Assembly: GCA_033721235.1 (NCBI GenBank)
Contig: JAWWAY010000010.1
Location: 1 to 64,000, forward strand
Source of the DNA: UBA5078 sp033721235
GTDB lineage: Bacteria > Pseudomonadota > Gammaproteobacteria > Pseudomonadales > Pseudohongiellaceae
Direction: 5' to 3'
Length of the DNA: 64,000 nucleotides
Shown in pieces: positions 9,306-17,519 of this stretch (within the stretch, counting starts at the first letter, position 1; each line of letters opens with the position of its first letter). The notes under the pieces were generated by a model that ran no database searches, was not told the DNA's origin, and saw only the letters and a program-made list of their open reading frames with translations. Made by a program: the position numbers and the translations under genes.

Positions 9306-9518
9306 TTACTTAAGCGAACGACCAGCGAAACGCTTGTTGAAACGATCCACTCGACCACCTGAGTCTAGGATCTTTTGCTTACCTGTATAGAATGGGTGGC
9401 ATTCAGAGCAAACATCAAGGTGGATGTCTTTGCCTAGAGTAGAACGCGTTGTTAAAACGTTGCCACAGCTACAAGTAGCTTTGATTTCTGAGTAATTCGG
9501 GTGAATATCCGGCTTCAT
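9306..9518 (-). CDS. rpmE: 50S ribosomal protein L31 (zinc-binding form)
   Basis: L31 sits on the large subunit and bridges to the small one. I start the protein at MKPDIHPNYSEIK (ATG at 9518), giving the standard 70 residues; an upstream in-frame start would add 16 atypical residues. Cysteines at about positions 16, 18, 37 and 40 (CSC and CSEC) mark the C+ type that binds zinc, in contrast to the zinc-free type made under zinc limitation. The C-terminal VDRFNKRF is typical of the family. Confidence 0.96.
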   Translation of the reverse strand: MKPDIHPNYSEIKATCSCGNVLTTRSTLGKDIHLDVCSECHPFYTGKQKILDSGGRVDRFNKRFAGRSLK

Positions 9519-9775
9519 GCTGTACCTCATTAATGGTATTTCACTAGTGTCGCCACGCTGACTCAAGGCTCTTAATCGCTATTCAGCTCATTGAGCACGC
9601 CTGCGCACCACACCTATATTTTAAATACTGCGCTCATTCTGGGGGGCACTAAGGCCTATTTGATTCGCAAAACTTCAAACCAAAATTTGACTTGCCAGCC
9701 AGTAAAACGGGCGAGCATTCTACCATCGCTAGTGATATTGGCAAGAAAAACTAGCGTGTTTTACCTAGAAAAGGC

Positions 9776-10081
9776 CTATAGCGACGATTTTTCTGCCTTG
9801 ATGGTCTCGTGGTTTTTAACCACTTCGCGCATTACGCGGGCTAAAATATCAGCCATCAATGTCGGACATACGCCATGCTCTTCGCAAAGCAGACGGATCG
9901 CTTCCAGCTTGCGGTTCTCTCGCTCGGGATCGAATGAGTTCAGATTATGCTCGGCTTTCAACTCCCCTACTCGCTGCGTGAGGGCAAATCTATTAGCCAG
10001 CAATAGGACTAGCCCTTGATCTATGCGGTCTATTTGCTCTCTTACTGTCAGCAGTTCTGCGGGAATCGGCGTCGCTGGCAT
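9776..10081 (-). CDS. Stand-alone chorismate mutase, AroQ class
   Basis: Chorismate mutase rearranges chorismate to prephenate, the entry to Phe and Tyr. This 101-residue protein is all-helical with the AroQ fold: LLTVREQIDRIDQGLVLLLANRFALTQRVGELK carries the N-terminal Arg and the Arg/Lys pair of the active site, and DPERENRKLEAI carries the downstream Arg-Glu. It has no signal peptide, so it is probably cytoplasmic. Unlike PheA-type enzymes it is not fused to a prephenate dehydratase. It is transcribed on the minus strand, divergent from priA, and its partners in aromatic synthesis are not in the window apart from aroK and aroB. Confidence 0.88.
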   Translation of the reverse strand: MPATPIPAELLTVREQIDRIDQGLVLLLANRFALTQRVGELKAEHNLNSFDPERENRKLEAIRLLCEEHGVCPTLMADILARVMREVVKNHETIKAEKSSL

Positions 10082-10280
10082 TTATCAAATCTCCAATCTA
10101 TTCCATAACTTTGGGAGGGGCAGTATAAACCAAATATGAAAACAAGGGCATTTAGGAATACGAGACTTTCGCCAGCAAAGCTTCGCCAGATGTTGCCGCG
10201 CACTAGCTTTCGCCCTAACATGGCAAACCAATTTCATCGCTTTGCCCCAACTGCGGCAAAGCACACGATTAAATTCCTAT

Positions 10281-12536
10281 ATGCCCAAGCTTGAATCCAC
10301 TGCTAGTCATGAGTCCAACACGCCGGTATTGCGCTTGGCTGTGCCGTCCCCACTGCGCCGCTTATTTGATTATCTTCCGCCAAAGCAGCTCAGCGGCGAA
10401 CAAATAAAAGAGCTAAAAATCGGCGTGAGAGTAGAAGTTCCCTTCGGGTCACGCAAGCTAGTAGCGATTCTCGTTAGTATCGAGACTGACTCCCCTGTTC
10501 CCGCACATAAGCTGCGTCACGCGACCCGAATTATCGATACCATCCCAGTACTATCCGACAGCCTAATGCGGCTGTACCGCTGGGCTACCCAGTATTATCA
10601 ACACCCTCCTGGTGAGGTATTCCAGCACATGGTGCCCTCACTGCTCCGCCAAGGGGTCGAGGCCAAACGCGAACTACCTCAAGCGTGGCGCTTGAGCGAA
10701 ACAGGTGCTCAACTCAATGAAGAAAGTTTAAAGCGCGCCCCTCGGCAACGAGAAGTCATCGACTTCTTACGCGAACACACACTCTTACTCAAACAAGAGT
10801 CGAGCGAATTGGGCTTATCTGCCAACGCAATCACCACATTGAACAAGCAAGGGCATATCGAGCTAGTGTCGGTAGAGCAGAGCCAACCGAGCCTTCCCAG
10901 TGGCGCCGAAGCTCAGCTAGAGTTAAACGAAGAGCAAGCTCAAGCGCTTGAACAAATCCAGGCGAGCGCCTCACGTTACAACTGCTTCTTATTGGATGGT
11001 GTCACTGGCAGCGGTAAGACCGAAGTCTATCTTCAAGCTATCGCCGAGACCTTAGCCGCTGGCAAGCAGGCTCTGGTACTGGTGCCAGAAATAAGCCTGA
11101 CACCACAGACCATAGCTCGCTTTCGTCGCCGATTTTCCTGTCATTTTGCCTTACTTCACTCAGGGCTAAGCGATCGGGAGCGCCTGCAGTCTTGGGCCCA
11201 GGCTCGAGATGGAATAGCATCCATCATCATTGGCACTCGCTCGGCATTGTTCACCCCCATGGCAAAGCCAGGCATTATAATTTTGGACGAAGAGCACGAT
11301 GGCTCATTTAAGCAACAGGATGGCTTTAGGTACTCGGCTCGCGACATGGCGGTTATGCGCGCGAACTACGAGAACATCCCCGTTATCCTAGGCTCGGCTA
11401 CTCCTGCTCTAGAGAGCCTTAACAATGCGCTCAATGGTCGCTTTACACATCTTAGCTTGAGCAAGCGAGCTGGCCCTGCTGCCAAGGCAAAACTGAGCTT
11501 ATTGGACACGTCCAATCAGACTCTTCAGGAAGGCTTTTCACCCGCCCTTCTCGACGCCATTGCTAAGCATTTGAACGATGGCAATCAGGTCATGGTTTTC
11601 ATCAATCGCCGGGGTTTTTCACCCACACTCCAATGCAATGCTTGCGGCTGGGTGTCTGAGTGCCAACATTGCGATGCCCGCATGACCCTGCACAAGAACC
11701 CGGCTCATATTCGCTGTCACCATTGCGATAGCCGCAGCGCCATACCGCGCCACTGTCCAGAGTGCCAGAAACATGAACTCATTCCACTAGGGCTGGGAAC
11801 AGAACGAAGCGAACACTTACTAACAAGGCTCTTTCCAGACACCAATATTCTGCGTATCGACCGCGACTCGACCCGTCGTAAGAACTCTCTAGACGCTATG
11901 CTAGACACTGTCCATCAGGGTGAGCCCTGCATTCTCATTGGCACTCAAATGCTAGCGAAAGGTCACCACTTCCCGGACGTGACCCTGGTGGCGGTTCTAG
12001 ATGCAGACTCGGGGCTATTCAGCGCCGATTTTCGGGGCCAAGAACACACGGCCCAACTATTAATGCAGGTGGCAGGAAGAGCAGGCAGGGCGACTAAACC
12101 CGGTGAAGTTCTTATTCAGACTCGTCACGCGGACCATGAAACCCTGCAAACATTGACGAAGAGTGGCTACAAAGACTTCGCTCTCAGCGTACTCCAAGAG
12201 CGCCGCGCAGCGAATATGCCCCCATTCAGTCATCTCGCTCTGCTTAGAGCAGAGGCACCCGCGTACGCCGCTGCAGAGCGTTTCTTACTCATAGCGCGCG
12301 AACTAATTACACAAGCCCTCGACTCTTCCGGGCAGAACGCAATCCAGATAATGGGCCCCATGCCCGCGCCGATGGAAAGGCGCGCTAACAAGTACAGAGC
12401 TCAGCTGCTACTACAAAGCAATGAGCGTAAACCTTTGCAGCAACTATTGGCTCAACTGTGTCCACAGTTAGAATCCTTAAAGGAAGCAAGACAGGCGCGA
12501 TGGTCTATCGATATAGACCCGCAAGATATGATTTAA
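10281..12536 (+). CDS. priA: Primosomal protein N' (replication restart helicase PriA)
   Basis: PriA recognises stalled or repaired forks and reloads the replisome. About 751 residues: an N-terminal DNA-binding domain (VPSPLRRLFDYLPP), then a helicase core with Walker A GVTGSGKTEVYL, DEEHDGSFKQQ as the DEXH box and LGSATPALES. A zinc-binding insert follows with eight cysteines in CNACGWVSECQHC and CHHCDS...CPEC, and then helicase motifs V and VI ending QVAGRAGRA. I prefer the ATG at 10281; an in-frame TTG at 10242 would add 13 residues without family support. It is followed after 86 bases by the ftsN-like gene; argS, often found between them, is absent here. Confidence 0.96.
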   Translation: MPKLESTASHESNTPVLRLAVPSPLRRLFDYLPPKQLSGEQIKELKIGVRVEVPFGSRKLVAILVSIETDSPVPAHKLRHATRIIDTIPVLSDSLMRLYRWATQYYQHPPGEVFQHMVPSLLRQGVEAKRELPQAWRLSETGAQLNEESLKRAPRQREVIDFLREHTLLLKQESSELGLSANAITTLNKQGHIELVSVEQSQPSLPSGAEAQLELNEEQAQALEQIQASASRYNCFLLDGVTGSGKTEVYLQAIAETLAAGKQALVLVPEISLTPQTIARFRRRFSCHFALLHSGLSDRERLQSWAQARDGIASIIIGTRSALFTPMAKPGIIILDEEHDGSFKQQDGFRYSARDMAVMRANYENIPVILGSATPALESLNNALNGRFTHLSLSKRAGPAAKAKLSLLDTSNQTLQEGFSPALLDAIAKHLNDGNQVMVFINRRGFSPTLQCNACGWVSECQHCDARMTLHKNPAHIRCHHCDSRSAIPRHCPECQKHELIPLGLGTERSEHLLTRLFPDTNILRIDRDSTRRKNSLDAMLDTVHQGEPCILIGTQMLAKGHHFPDVTLVAVLDADSGLFSADFRGQEHTAQLLMQVAGRAGRATKPGEVLIQTRHADHETLQTLTKSGYKDFALSVLQERRAANMPPFSHLALLRAEAPAYAAAERFLLIARELITQALDSSGQNAIQIMGPMPAPMERRANKYRAQLLLQSNERKPLQQLLAQLCPQLESLKEARQARWSIDIDPQDMI

Positions 12537-12622
12537 GAAACCCCGCGACAGATAGGGCTAGTTGTAAGCCCCCATTTTCGTAGATAATGCCCTCCATTCA
12601 GCTATAACTACACGGACTCACT

Positions 12623-13321
12623 ATGGCACATGATTTTGCCAAATCGCGCAATAGACGCCCCTTGGAGCAACAGACCAAAGAGGCACCATCGGCCTCAAAA
12701 GGAATGCTCATAACCGGCATTATTACCGGACTCGCTATTGGCTTTTCCTGCAGTTTCGTTCTCTATTATTCTGGCGTGCTCCCCCCTATTGGCATCGAAG
12801 CCAACACCCAAGCGGTGGCTAATGAGGCGGCGTTAGAGGAGGCGCAACAACGCAGAACGGCAGAGTTGGAACAGGCCGCCGCTCGCTTGCAGCTGGAGTT
12901 CTATAAGGAACTGCCCAATTACGAAGTGATTGTCGACAATATGCCTACTAGCAATAGCGCTGCGGTTGAGCGCACGGCCAGTACTAACGTGGCGAGTGGC
13001 ACCAATACCGACACTGCAAACCCCGAAACAGCCAATACCGAGTCGAGGCCATCCCCTACACCTAGTGCTCCTGTTGCTAGCCCCCAAGGCAGCTTCATGC
13101 TGCAGGCTGGCGCGTTTCAGCAGGAAGGGGCCGCCGTCGCCCAGAGCATGCGCCTACAGGCGCTCGGCCTACCCGCACGGGTCAAGAAGGAAGCCCTACT
13201 AGGCAAGACCCTATTCTTGGTACAAACTGGCCCTTACAGCACAAGAGAACAAATTTCGCAGGCGGAAAGATTGCTGCGCGGCAACAACATCGACAGCATG
13301 CGTATCGGCATCAGCCAATAA
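12623..13321 (+). CDS. ftsN: SPOR-domain cell division protein, FtsN-like
   Basis: FtsN-type proteins activate septal peptidoglycan synthesis and bind denuded glycan through a SPOR domain. The 232-residue protein has a basic cytoplasmic start, one membrane helix at about residues 28-51 (MLITGIITGLAIGFSCSFVL) and a low-complexity Thr/Asn/Pro linker. The C-terminal SPOR domain (residues about 155-230) has FMLQAGAFQQEGAA and LFLVQTGPYSTREQ. Position between priA and hslVU is the usual one for ftsN in Pseudomonas-like genomes. The essential short helices of E. coli FtsN cannot be confirmed by eye, so ftsN is assigned on layout and context. Confidence 0.85.
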   Translation: MAHDFAKSRNRRPLEQQTKEAPSASKGMLITGIITGLAIGFSCSFVLYYSGVLPPIGIEANTQAVANEAALEEAQQRRTAELEQAAARLQLEFYKELPNYEVIVDNMPTSNSAAVERTASTNVASGTNTDTANPETANTESRPSPTPSAPVASPQGSFMLQAGAFQQEGAAVAQSMRLQALGLPARVKKEALLGKTLFLVQTGPYSTREQISQAERLLRGNNIDSMRIGISQ

Positions 13322-13344
13322 GCGCTACAAGAGCGGGCCAGCTC

Positions 13345-13372
13345 CTTGATTTCCTTGAAGTCACCCCCATTT
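13345..13372 (+). promoter_or_regulatory. Sigma-32 heat-shock promoter of hslVU
   Basis: CTTGATT at 13345-13351, a 13-base spacer, and CCCCATTT at 13365-13372 match the sigma-32 consensus CTTGAAA-N13/14-CCCCATNT closely. Transcription would start near 13380, about 70 bases before hslV, and hslVU is a classical heat-shock operon. Confidence 0.75.
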
Positions 13373-13416
13373 AGCACAGAGGCTTACTCTTTTTGCCCCC
13401 ACACAATAGATAGAGA

Positions 13417-13437
13417 GCGCTTAGTCATTACAAGCGC
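13417..13437 (+). promoter_or_regulatory. Stem-loop in the hslVU leader just before the ribosome site
   Basis: GCGCTT (13417-13422) pairs with AAGCGC (13432-13437) around a 9-base loop. The GGGAG ribosome site follows directly, 8 bases before the TTG start. A stem-loop in the hslVU leader that affects mRNA stability and expression has, to my recollection, been reported in E. coli; the same role here is inferred. Confidence 0.5.
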
Positions 13438-13449
13438 GGGAGAAATATT

Positions 13450-13989
13450 TTGGATCAGTATCGTGGCACCACCATCGTGTCAGTTAGACGAAACAACACT
13501 GTCGTTATTGGCGGCGATGGACAGGTTTCACAAGGCAATACCGTCATGAAAGGCAATGCGCGCAAAGTACGGCGCCTTTACAAAGACCAGATCATTGCGG
13601 GCTTCGCTGGCGGCACGGCCGATGCCTTTACCTTATTCGAACGCTTTGAAGAACAGCTGGAAAAACACCAAGGAAAGCTCGTGCGTTCCGCCGTTGAGCT
13701 AGCCAAGCTGTGGCGAACCGACCGCATGCTTAGGCGTCTGGAAGCTCTGCTTTTGGTCGCGGACAAAGAGGCCTCATTAATCATTACCGGCAATGGCGAT
13801 GTCATCGAACCGGAAGAAGGCATAATGGCCATCGGCTCGGGGGGACATTTTGCGCTCTCTGCCGCGCGAGCCTTATACCGTCATACCGATCATGATGCCA
13901 AAACGATTGTGGAGAACTCCTTGCGCATAGCCGGTGAAATCTGCGTCTACACTAATGACAACCACACCATCGAAACACTCGAATACTAA
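13450..13989 (+). CDS. hslV: ATP-dependent protease subunit HslV (ClpQ)
   Basis: HslV is the proteasome-like threonine peptidase that forms a double hexamer capped by HslU. The 179-residue protein starts from a TTG as MDQYRGTTIVSVRR; the catalytic Thr is the first of the TT pair, exposed after processing. GGDGQVSQGNTVMK, AGFAGGTADAFTLFERFE and MAIGSGGHFALSAARAL are family signatures. Length is normal. It is the first gene of hslVU, 64 bases before hslU, downstream of a sigma-32 promoter. Confidence 0.97.
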   Translation: MDQYRGTTIVSVRRNNTVVIGGDGQVSQGNTVMKGNARKVRRLYKDQIIAGFAGGTADAFTLFERFEEQLEKHQGKLVRSAVELAKLWRTDRMLRRLEALLLVADKEASLIITGNGDVIEPEEGIMAIGSGGHFALSAARALYRHTDHDAKTIVENSLRIAGEICVYTNDNHTIETLEY

Positions 13990-14053
13990 GCACACAGCAG
14001 CGCGACTCTCGCCATCTTGCCGCGCGCTCAAACATTTTTAGGAATAGCAGCAA

Positions 14054-15394
14054 ATGTCCAATATGACACCGCGAGAAATCGCATCGGAATTAGACAAACA
14101 CATCGTAGGGCAAAAGGCCGCCAAGCGCGCCGTCGCTATCGCTTTACGTAACCGCTGGCGTCGCATGCAACTTGCAGAGCAAATACGTCAAGAAATCACG
14201 CCCAAAAACATCCTCATGATTGGCCCAACTGGCGTGGGCAAAACAGAAATTGCTAGACGCTTGGCAAAACTCGCTAACGCGCCTTTTATTAAAGTGGAAG
14301 CTACCAAGTTCACCGAGGTGGGTTATGTGGGCCGCGATGTGGATTCAATTATCCGCGACCTAGTCGATGTCGCTATGAAGATGCTACGCGAAGAGCAGAT
14401 TCGCAAAGTTCAAGACAAGGCTGAACTTGCAGCCGAAGAAAGAATACTCGATGCGCTCCTGCCTTCGGCTCGCCGAGATGGTTTCGAGGAAGAGCCAGCA
14501 CAAACAGACTCCAGCACGCGCCAAGTCTTTCGCAAAAAATTACGCGAAGGCGATCTCGATGAAAAAGAAGTCGAAATAAAAATTGCCGATAATATGTCTG
14601 GCGTAGAAATCATGGCGCCGCCAGGGCTCGAGGAGATGACAAGTCAGCTCAAGAGCATGTTCTCCAACATGGGGAGCAATAAAAAAACGACCCGGCGCCT
14701 TCCAGTAAAAGAGGCGCTCCGTCTACTACAGGAAGAAGAAGCCAGCAAGCTGATCAATGAAGAAGAAATACGCAATCGCGCGGTAGAAGTTACCGAGCAA
14801 ACCGGCATCGTCTTCATCGATGAGATCGACAAGGTTACGATCAAAAATGATAAGGGCAGCAGCGGCGTTTCGCGCGAGGGTGTGCAACGCGACTTGCTGC
14901 CCCTCATTGAAGGCTCCACAGTCTCAACCAAGTACGGCAGCATTAAAACGGACCACATTCTGTTTATCGCCTCTGGGGCATTCCATTTATCGAAGCCTTC
15001 GGATCTTATTCCAGAGCTTCAGGGTCGACTGCCCATACGAGTAGAGCTGGAAGCACTAAGCGCGAAAGATTTCGAACTTATTCTTTCGCAAACAAGCTGC
15101 TCACTGACCGAGCAATATCAGGCGCTGCTAAGCACCGAGGGTTTGGATGTCGAATTCAGCGAAGATGGCATTGCAAAGATTGCCGAGATAGCCTGGCAGG
15201 TTAACGAGCGCACAGAAAACATCGGTGCCAGAAGGCTCCATACCATTATGGAGAGACTGCTTGAGGAAGTATCCTTTGCGGCTTCTGATATGGCCGTGGG
15301 TAATGACAATTTGCTTAAGGTCGACGCTAACTATGTTGATGAACACTTAAGCGAACTGGCCCGCGACGAAGATCTAAGCCGCTTTATTCTATAA
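14054..15394 (+). CDS. hslU: ATP-dependent protease ATPase subunit HslU (ClpY)
   Basis: HslU is the AAA+ unfoldase that feeds substrates to HslV. The 446-residue protein has Walker A GPTGVGKTEIARRLAKL near residue 58, the pore loop motif GYVGRD near 92, an acidic I-domain (about 110-240), and Walker B FIDEIDKV near 257. Sensor 2, ENIGARRLHTI, is at about 392, and the C-terminal tail SRFIL docks into HslV. Start ATG at 14054 gives MSNMTPREIASELDKHIVGQ. The gene is co-transcribed with hslV. Confidence 0.97.
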   Translation: MSNMTPREIASELDKHIVGQKAAKRAVAIALRNRWRRMQLAEQIRQEITPKNILMIGPTGVGKTEIARRLAKLANAPFIKVEATKFTEVGYVGRDVDSIIRDLVDVAMKMLREEQIRKVQDKAELAAEERILDALLPSARRDGFEEEPAQTDSSTRQVFRKKLREGDLDEKEVEIKIADNMSGVEIMAPPGLEEMTSQLKSMFSNMGSNKKTTRRLPVKEALRLLQEEEASKLINEEEIRNRAVEVTEQTGIVFIDEIDKVTIKNDKGSSGVSREGVQRDLLPLIEGSTVSTKYGSIKTDHILFIASGAFHLSKPSDLIPELQGRLPIRVELEALSAKDFELILSQTSCSLTEQYQALLSTEGLDVEFSEDGIAKIAEIAWQVNERTENIGARRLHTIMERLLEEVSFAASDMAVGNDNLLKVDANYVDEHLSELARDEDLSRFIL

Positions 15395-15423
15395 TTGCGA
15401 CTTACCACCAACTGGGAATTAGC

Positions 15424-15852
15424 ATGACAACGGGAACGGCGCCAACCGATATTAAGCTGCGAAGAAAAACCGCGGTAGTCACCTTAAGCTATGCCGATGG
15501 CACGAGCTACGATCTTAGCGCCGAGTTTCTTCGCGTTTATTCACCATCAGCGGAGGTACGCGGGCACGGCAAAGGCCAAGAGGTCCTGCAAGTCGGCAAG
15601 CGTAGTGTGCAAATACAGAACGTGGAACCCGTTGGGCACTACGCTGTGAAGTTCGTGTTTAGCGACGGTCACGAATCGGGTATCTACAGCTGGGGCTATC
15701 TGGAAGAGCTCTGCACTCACTATGAACAATACTGGCAGGAGTATCTGGACCGCCTAAAATCAGCCGGTGCCAGCAGAGATCCGGTGGCAGATTCATTGTC
15801 AGATCAAGTCCAAGTGATTAATATAATGCCTCTTACGCCGCCGAAAGAGTAA
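15424..15852 (+). CDS. DUF971 protein (GBBH-like N-terminal domain)
   Basis: This 142-residue protein belongs to the DUF971 family, which resembles the N-terminal domain of gamma-butyrobetaine hydroxylase. Typical features are LSYADGTSYDLSAEFLRVYSPSAEVRGHG, followed by VGHYAVKFVFSDGHESGIYSWGYL. The family lies next to hslU in many gammaproteobacteria, as here (29 bases after hslU, 52 before ubiE). Members of this group have been linked to iron-sulfur or assembly factors, but no activity can be read from this sequence. The molecular function should be treated as unknown. Confidence 0.8.
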   Translation: MTTGTAPTDIKLRRKTAVVTLSYADGTSYDLSAEFLRVYSPSAEVRGHGKGQEVLQVGKRSVQIQNVEPVGHYAVKFVFSDGHESGIYSWGYLEELCTHYEQYWQEYLDRLKSAGASRDPVADSLSDQVQVINIMPLTPPKE

Positions 15853-15904
15853 GCGGCCCCAAGAATCGACACCGCAGCAACACCCTACTCACCCTTTAGG
15901 AAGC

Positions 15905-16684
15905 ATGACCATGTCCGGCGACAGAGACGAGCAAGCAAAAACCACTCACTTCGGCTATGAAGAAGTACCCATAGAAGAGAAGGTTAGCCGAGTTGGGCAA
16001 GTCTTTCATTCCGTCGCTGGCAAATACGATGTCATGAACGACTTGATGTCGCTGGGCACTCACCGCCTAGTAAAGCGTTATACCGTTGAACTAAGTGGGA
16101 TCCGTCCCGGCCACAAAGTGCTGGATCTGGCAGGGGGTACTGGTGATTTCAGCATACGTTTTTCTTCACTCGTTGGCCCAACCGGGCAGGTAGTGCTCGC
16201 TGATATTAATGCATCGATGCTTGCGGTAGGCCGCGACAGACTGACCGATAAAGGCATCACATCCAATATCGACTATGCGCAAGTTAACGCCGAACAACTC
16301 CCATTTGCCCAGGACACCTTCGATTGCATATGCATCGCCTATGGCCTGCGCAATGTGACCGATAAAGACGCCGCCCTGCGCTCCATGTTTGAAGTTCTAA
16401 AGCCCGGCGGGCGCGCCATAGTATTGGAGTTTTCCAAGCCTAAGAACGAATTAGTGAGCAAAGCCTATGATGGTTACTCAGCTTTGTGGCCGATCGTAGG
16501 CAAACTAGTCACGGGAGACGCCGACAGTTATCGCTATTTGGTCGAATCTATCCGCATGCACCCCGATCAGGAGACGCTGAAGGAGATGATGGAGAACGCT
16601 GGCTTCCAAGACTGTCGCTACCACGATGTGATGGGCGGCGTATGCGCTATCCATATTGGCTTTAAACCAGCAGCTAGCCACTAG
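15905..16684 (+). CDS. ubiE: Ubiquinone/menaquinone C-methyltransferase UbiE
   Basis: UbiE is the SAM-dependent C-methyltransferase of ubiquinone (and menaquinone) synthesis. The 259-residue protein has FGYEEVPIEEKVSRVGQVF at the start, then YDVMNDLMSLGTHRLVKR. SAM motif I is VLDLAGGTGDFSIRFS, and the late signatures are IAYGLRNVTDK and LKPGGRAIVLEFSKP. Length is normal. It heads the block ubiE-ubiJ-(buf)-ubiB, whose three ubi members act together in the aerobic ubiquinone pathway. Confidence 0.97.
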   Translation: MTMSGDRDEQAKTTHFGYEEVPIEEKVSRVGQVFHSVAGKYDVMNDLMSLGTHRLVKRYTVELSGIRPGHKVLDLAGGTGDFSIRFSSLVGPTGQVVLADINASMLAVGRDRLTDKGITSNIDYAQVNAEQLPFAQDTFDCICIAYGLRNVTDKDAALRSMFEVLKPGGRAIVLEFSKPKNELVSKAYDGYSALWPIVGKLVTGDADSYRYLVESIRMHPDQETLKEMMENAGFQDCRYHDVMGGVCAIHIGFKPAASH

Positions 16685-16694
16685 AGCGTTGACT

Positions 16695-17327
16695 ATGCTC
16701 AACCCACTCCTACTGACCGCCTTTACCGCGCCTGCAGAGGCCTTGCTCAATAAAATTCTGAGGCAGGACCCTGTCACGCAGAAAGCGCTGCAGCGCTTTG
16801 AATCAAAAGTGCTCCATGTCCACTGCACGTCCCCAGTTCAATGGCAGATATTTGTCATGCCCACAGAGCAAGGCATCACACTACTAAGCCACTACGAATC
16901 CACTCCCGATGCCAGTATCAGCGGTTCGGCTTCTGCGCTCATACAACTTGCCCTTAGCGAGCAACAAAGCCAAGCCTTATTCCAAGGCTCTATAAAGATG
17001 AGCGGCGACACCAGTTTCGTGCAGGAGTTTTATGAGGTTTGGGGCAATTTAGAGATCGACTGGGAAGATCACTTCTCGCGTTTTTTTGGTGATATAGCTA
17101 CCCACAGGGCCAGCACGGTCACCGACAACGCTAAACACTGGACAAAACAGAGCCTATCGTCGCTGGGCGAAGACACCAAAGAGTATTTTCAAGAAGAAGC
17201 CGGCTTGCTACCGACTCGCAATGAGGTCATTCATTTCAGCCAAGACCTAGATGAGTTGCGTCTAAACATCGATCGTATCGAAGCCAGAGTAGCCCGCTTA
17301 AACGCCAAACTTGCTCTCAAGACGTAA
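16695..17327 (+). CDS. ubiJ: Ubiquinone biosynthesis accessory factor UbiJ (SCP2 domain)
   Basis: UbiJ is a lipid-binding scaffold of the soluble Ubi complex. It has a sterol-carrier-type SCP2 domain at about residues 35-125 and a C-terminal helical stretch (LDELRLNIDRIEARVARL) typical of UbiJ. The ATG at 16695 gives 210 residues beginning MLNPLLLTAFTAPAEALLNK; an upstream in-frame start would overlap ubiE and add 13 residues. It directly follows ubiE; in most relatives ubiB comes next, but here a three-gene RiPP cluster intervenes. Confidence 0.92.
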   Translation: MLNPLLLTAFTAPAEALLNKILRQDPVTQKALQRFESKVLHVHCTSPVQWQIFVMPTEQGITLLSHYESTPDASISGSASALIQLALSEQQSQALFQGSIKMSGDTSFVQEFYEVWGNLEIDWEDHFSRFFGDIATHRASTVTDNAKHWTKQSLSSLGEDTKEYFQEEAGLLPTRNEVIHFSQDLDELRLNIDRIEARVARLNAKLALKT

Positions 17328-17383
17328 CAATCGCTCCCCTTGCCGGTCTCTATTAGGACAAATAGGAACTGCTACTACGCACG

Positions 17384-17447
17384 CTGTGACAAAATGCCAC
17401 AGTAAGCCATTTGCGCTTGTATTCACGCATAAGAGCAGGATAATCCT
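17384..17447 (+). promoter_or_regulatory. Two palindromes in the bufA upstream region
   Basis: CTGTG-N9-CACAG lies at 17384-17402, and an 11-base perfect palindrome AGGATAATCCT at 17437-17447. The second contains GATAAT (a good -10) 16 bases after a weak TTGTAT. These may be operator and promoter of the bufferin-type cluster. The regulator is unknown and none is encoded next to it. Confidence 0.35.
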
Positions 17448-17519
17448 AATAAAGCACAGTGATATGACTTAGTGAGACATAGGCACCAAGCCTTAAACGA
17501 TCACTTTCGGAGACACACT

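Noticed and set aside
9591..10019. 142-codon plus-strand frame opposite the chorismate mutase
   Set aside because: It is antisense to a clear AroQ-type gene, and its translation has no protein-like features.
13346..13549. 67-codon frame over the hslV leader
   Set aside because: It overlaps the sigma-32 promoter, the hairpin and the true hslV start in another frame.
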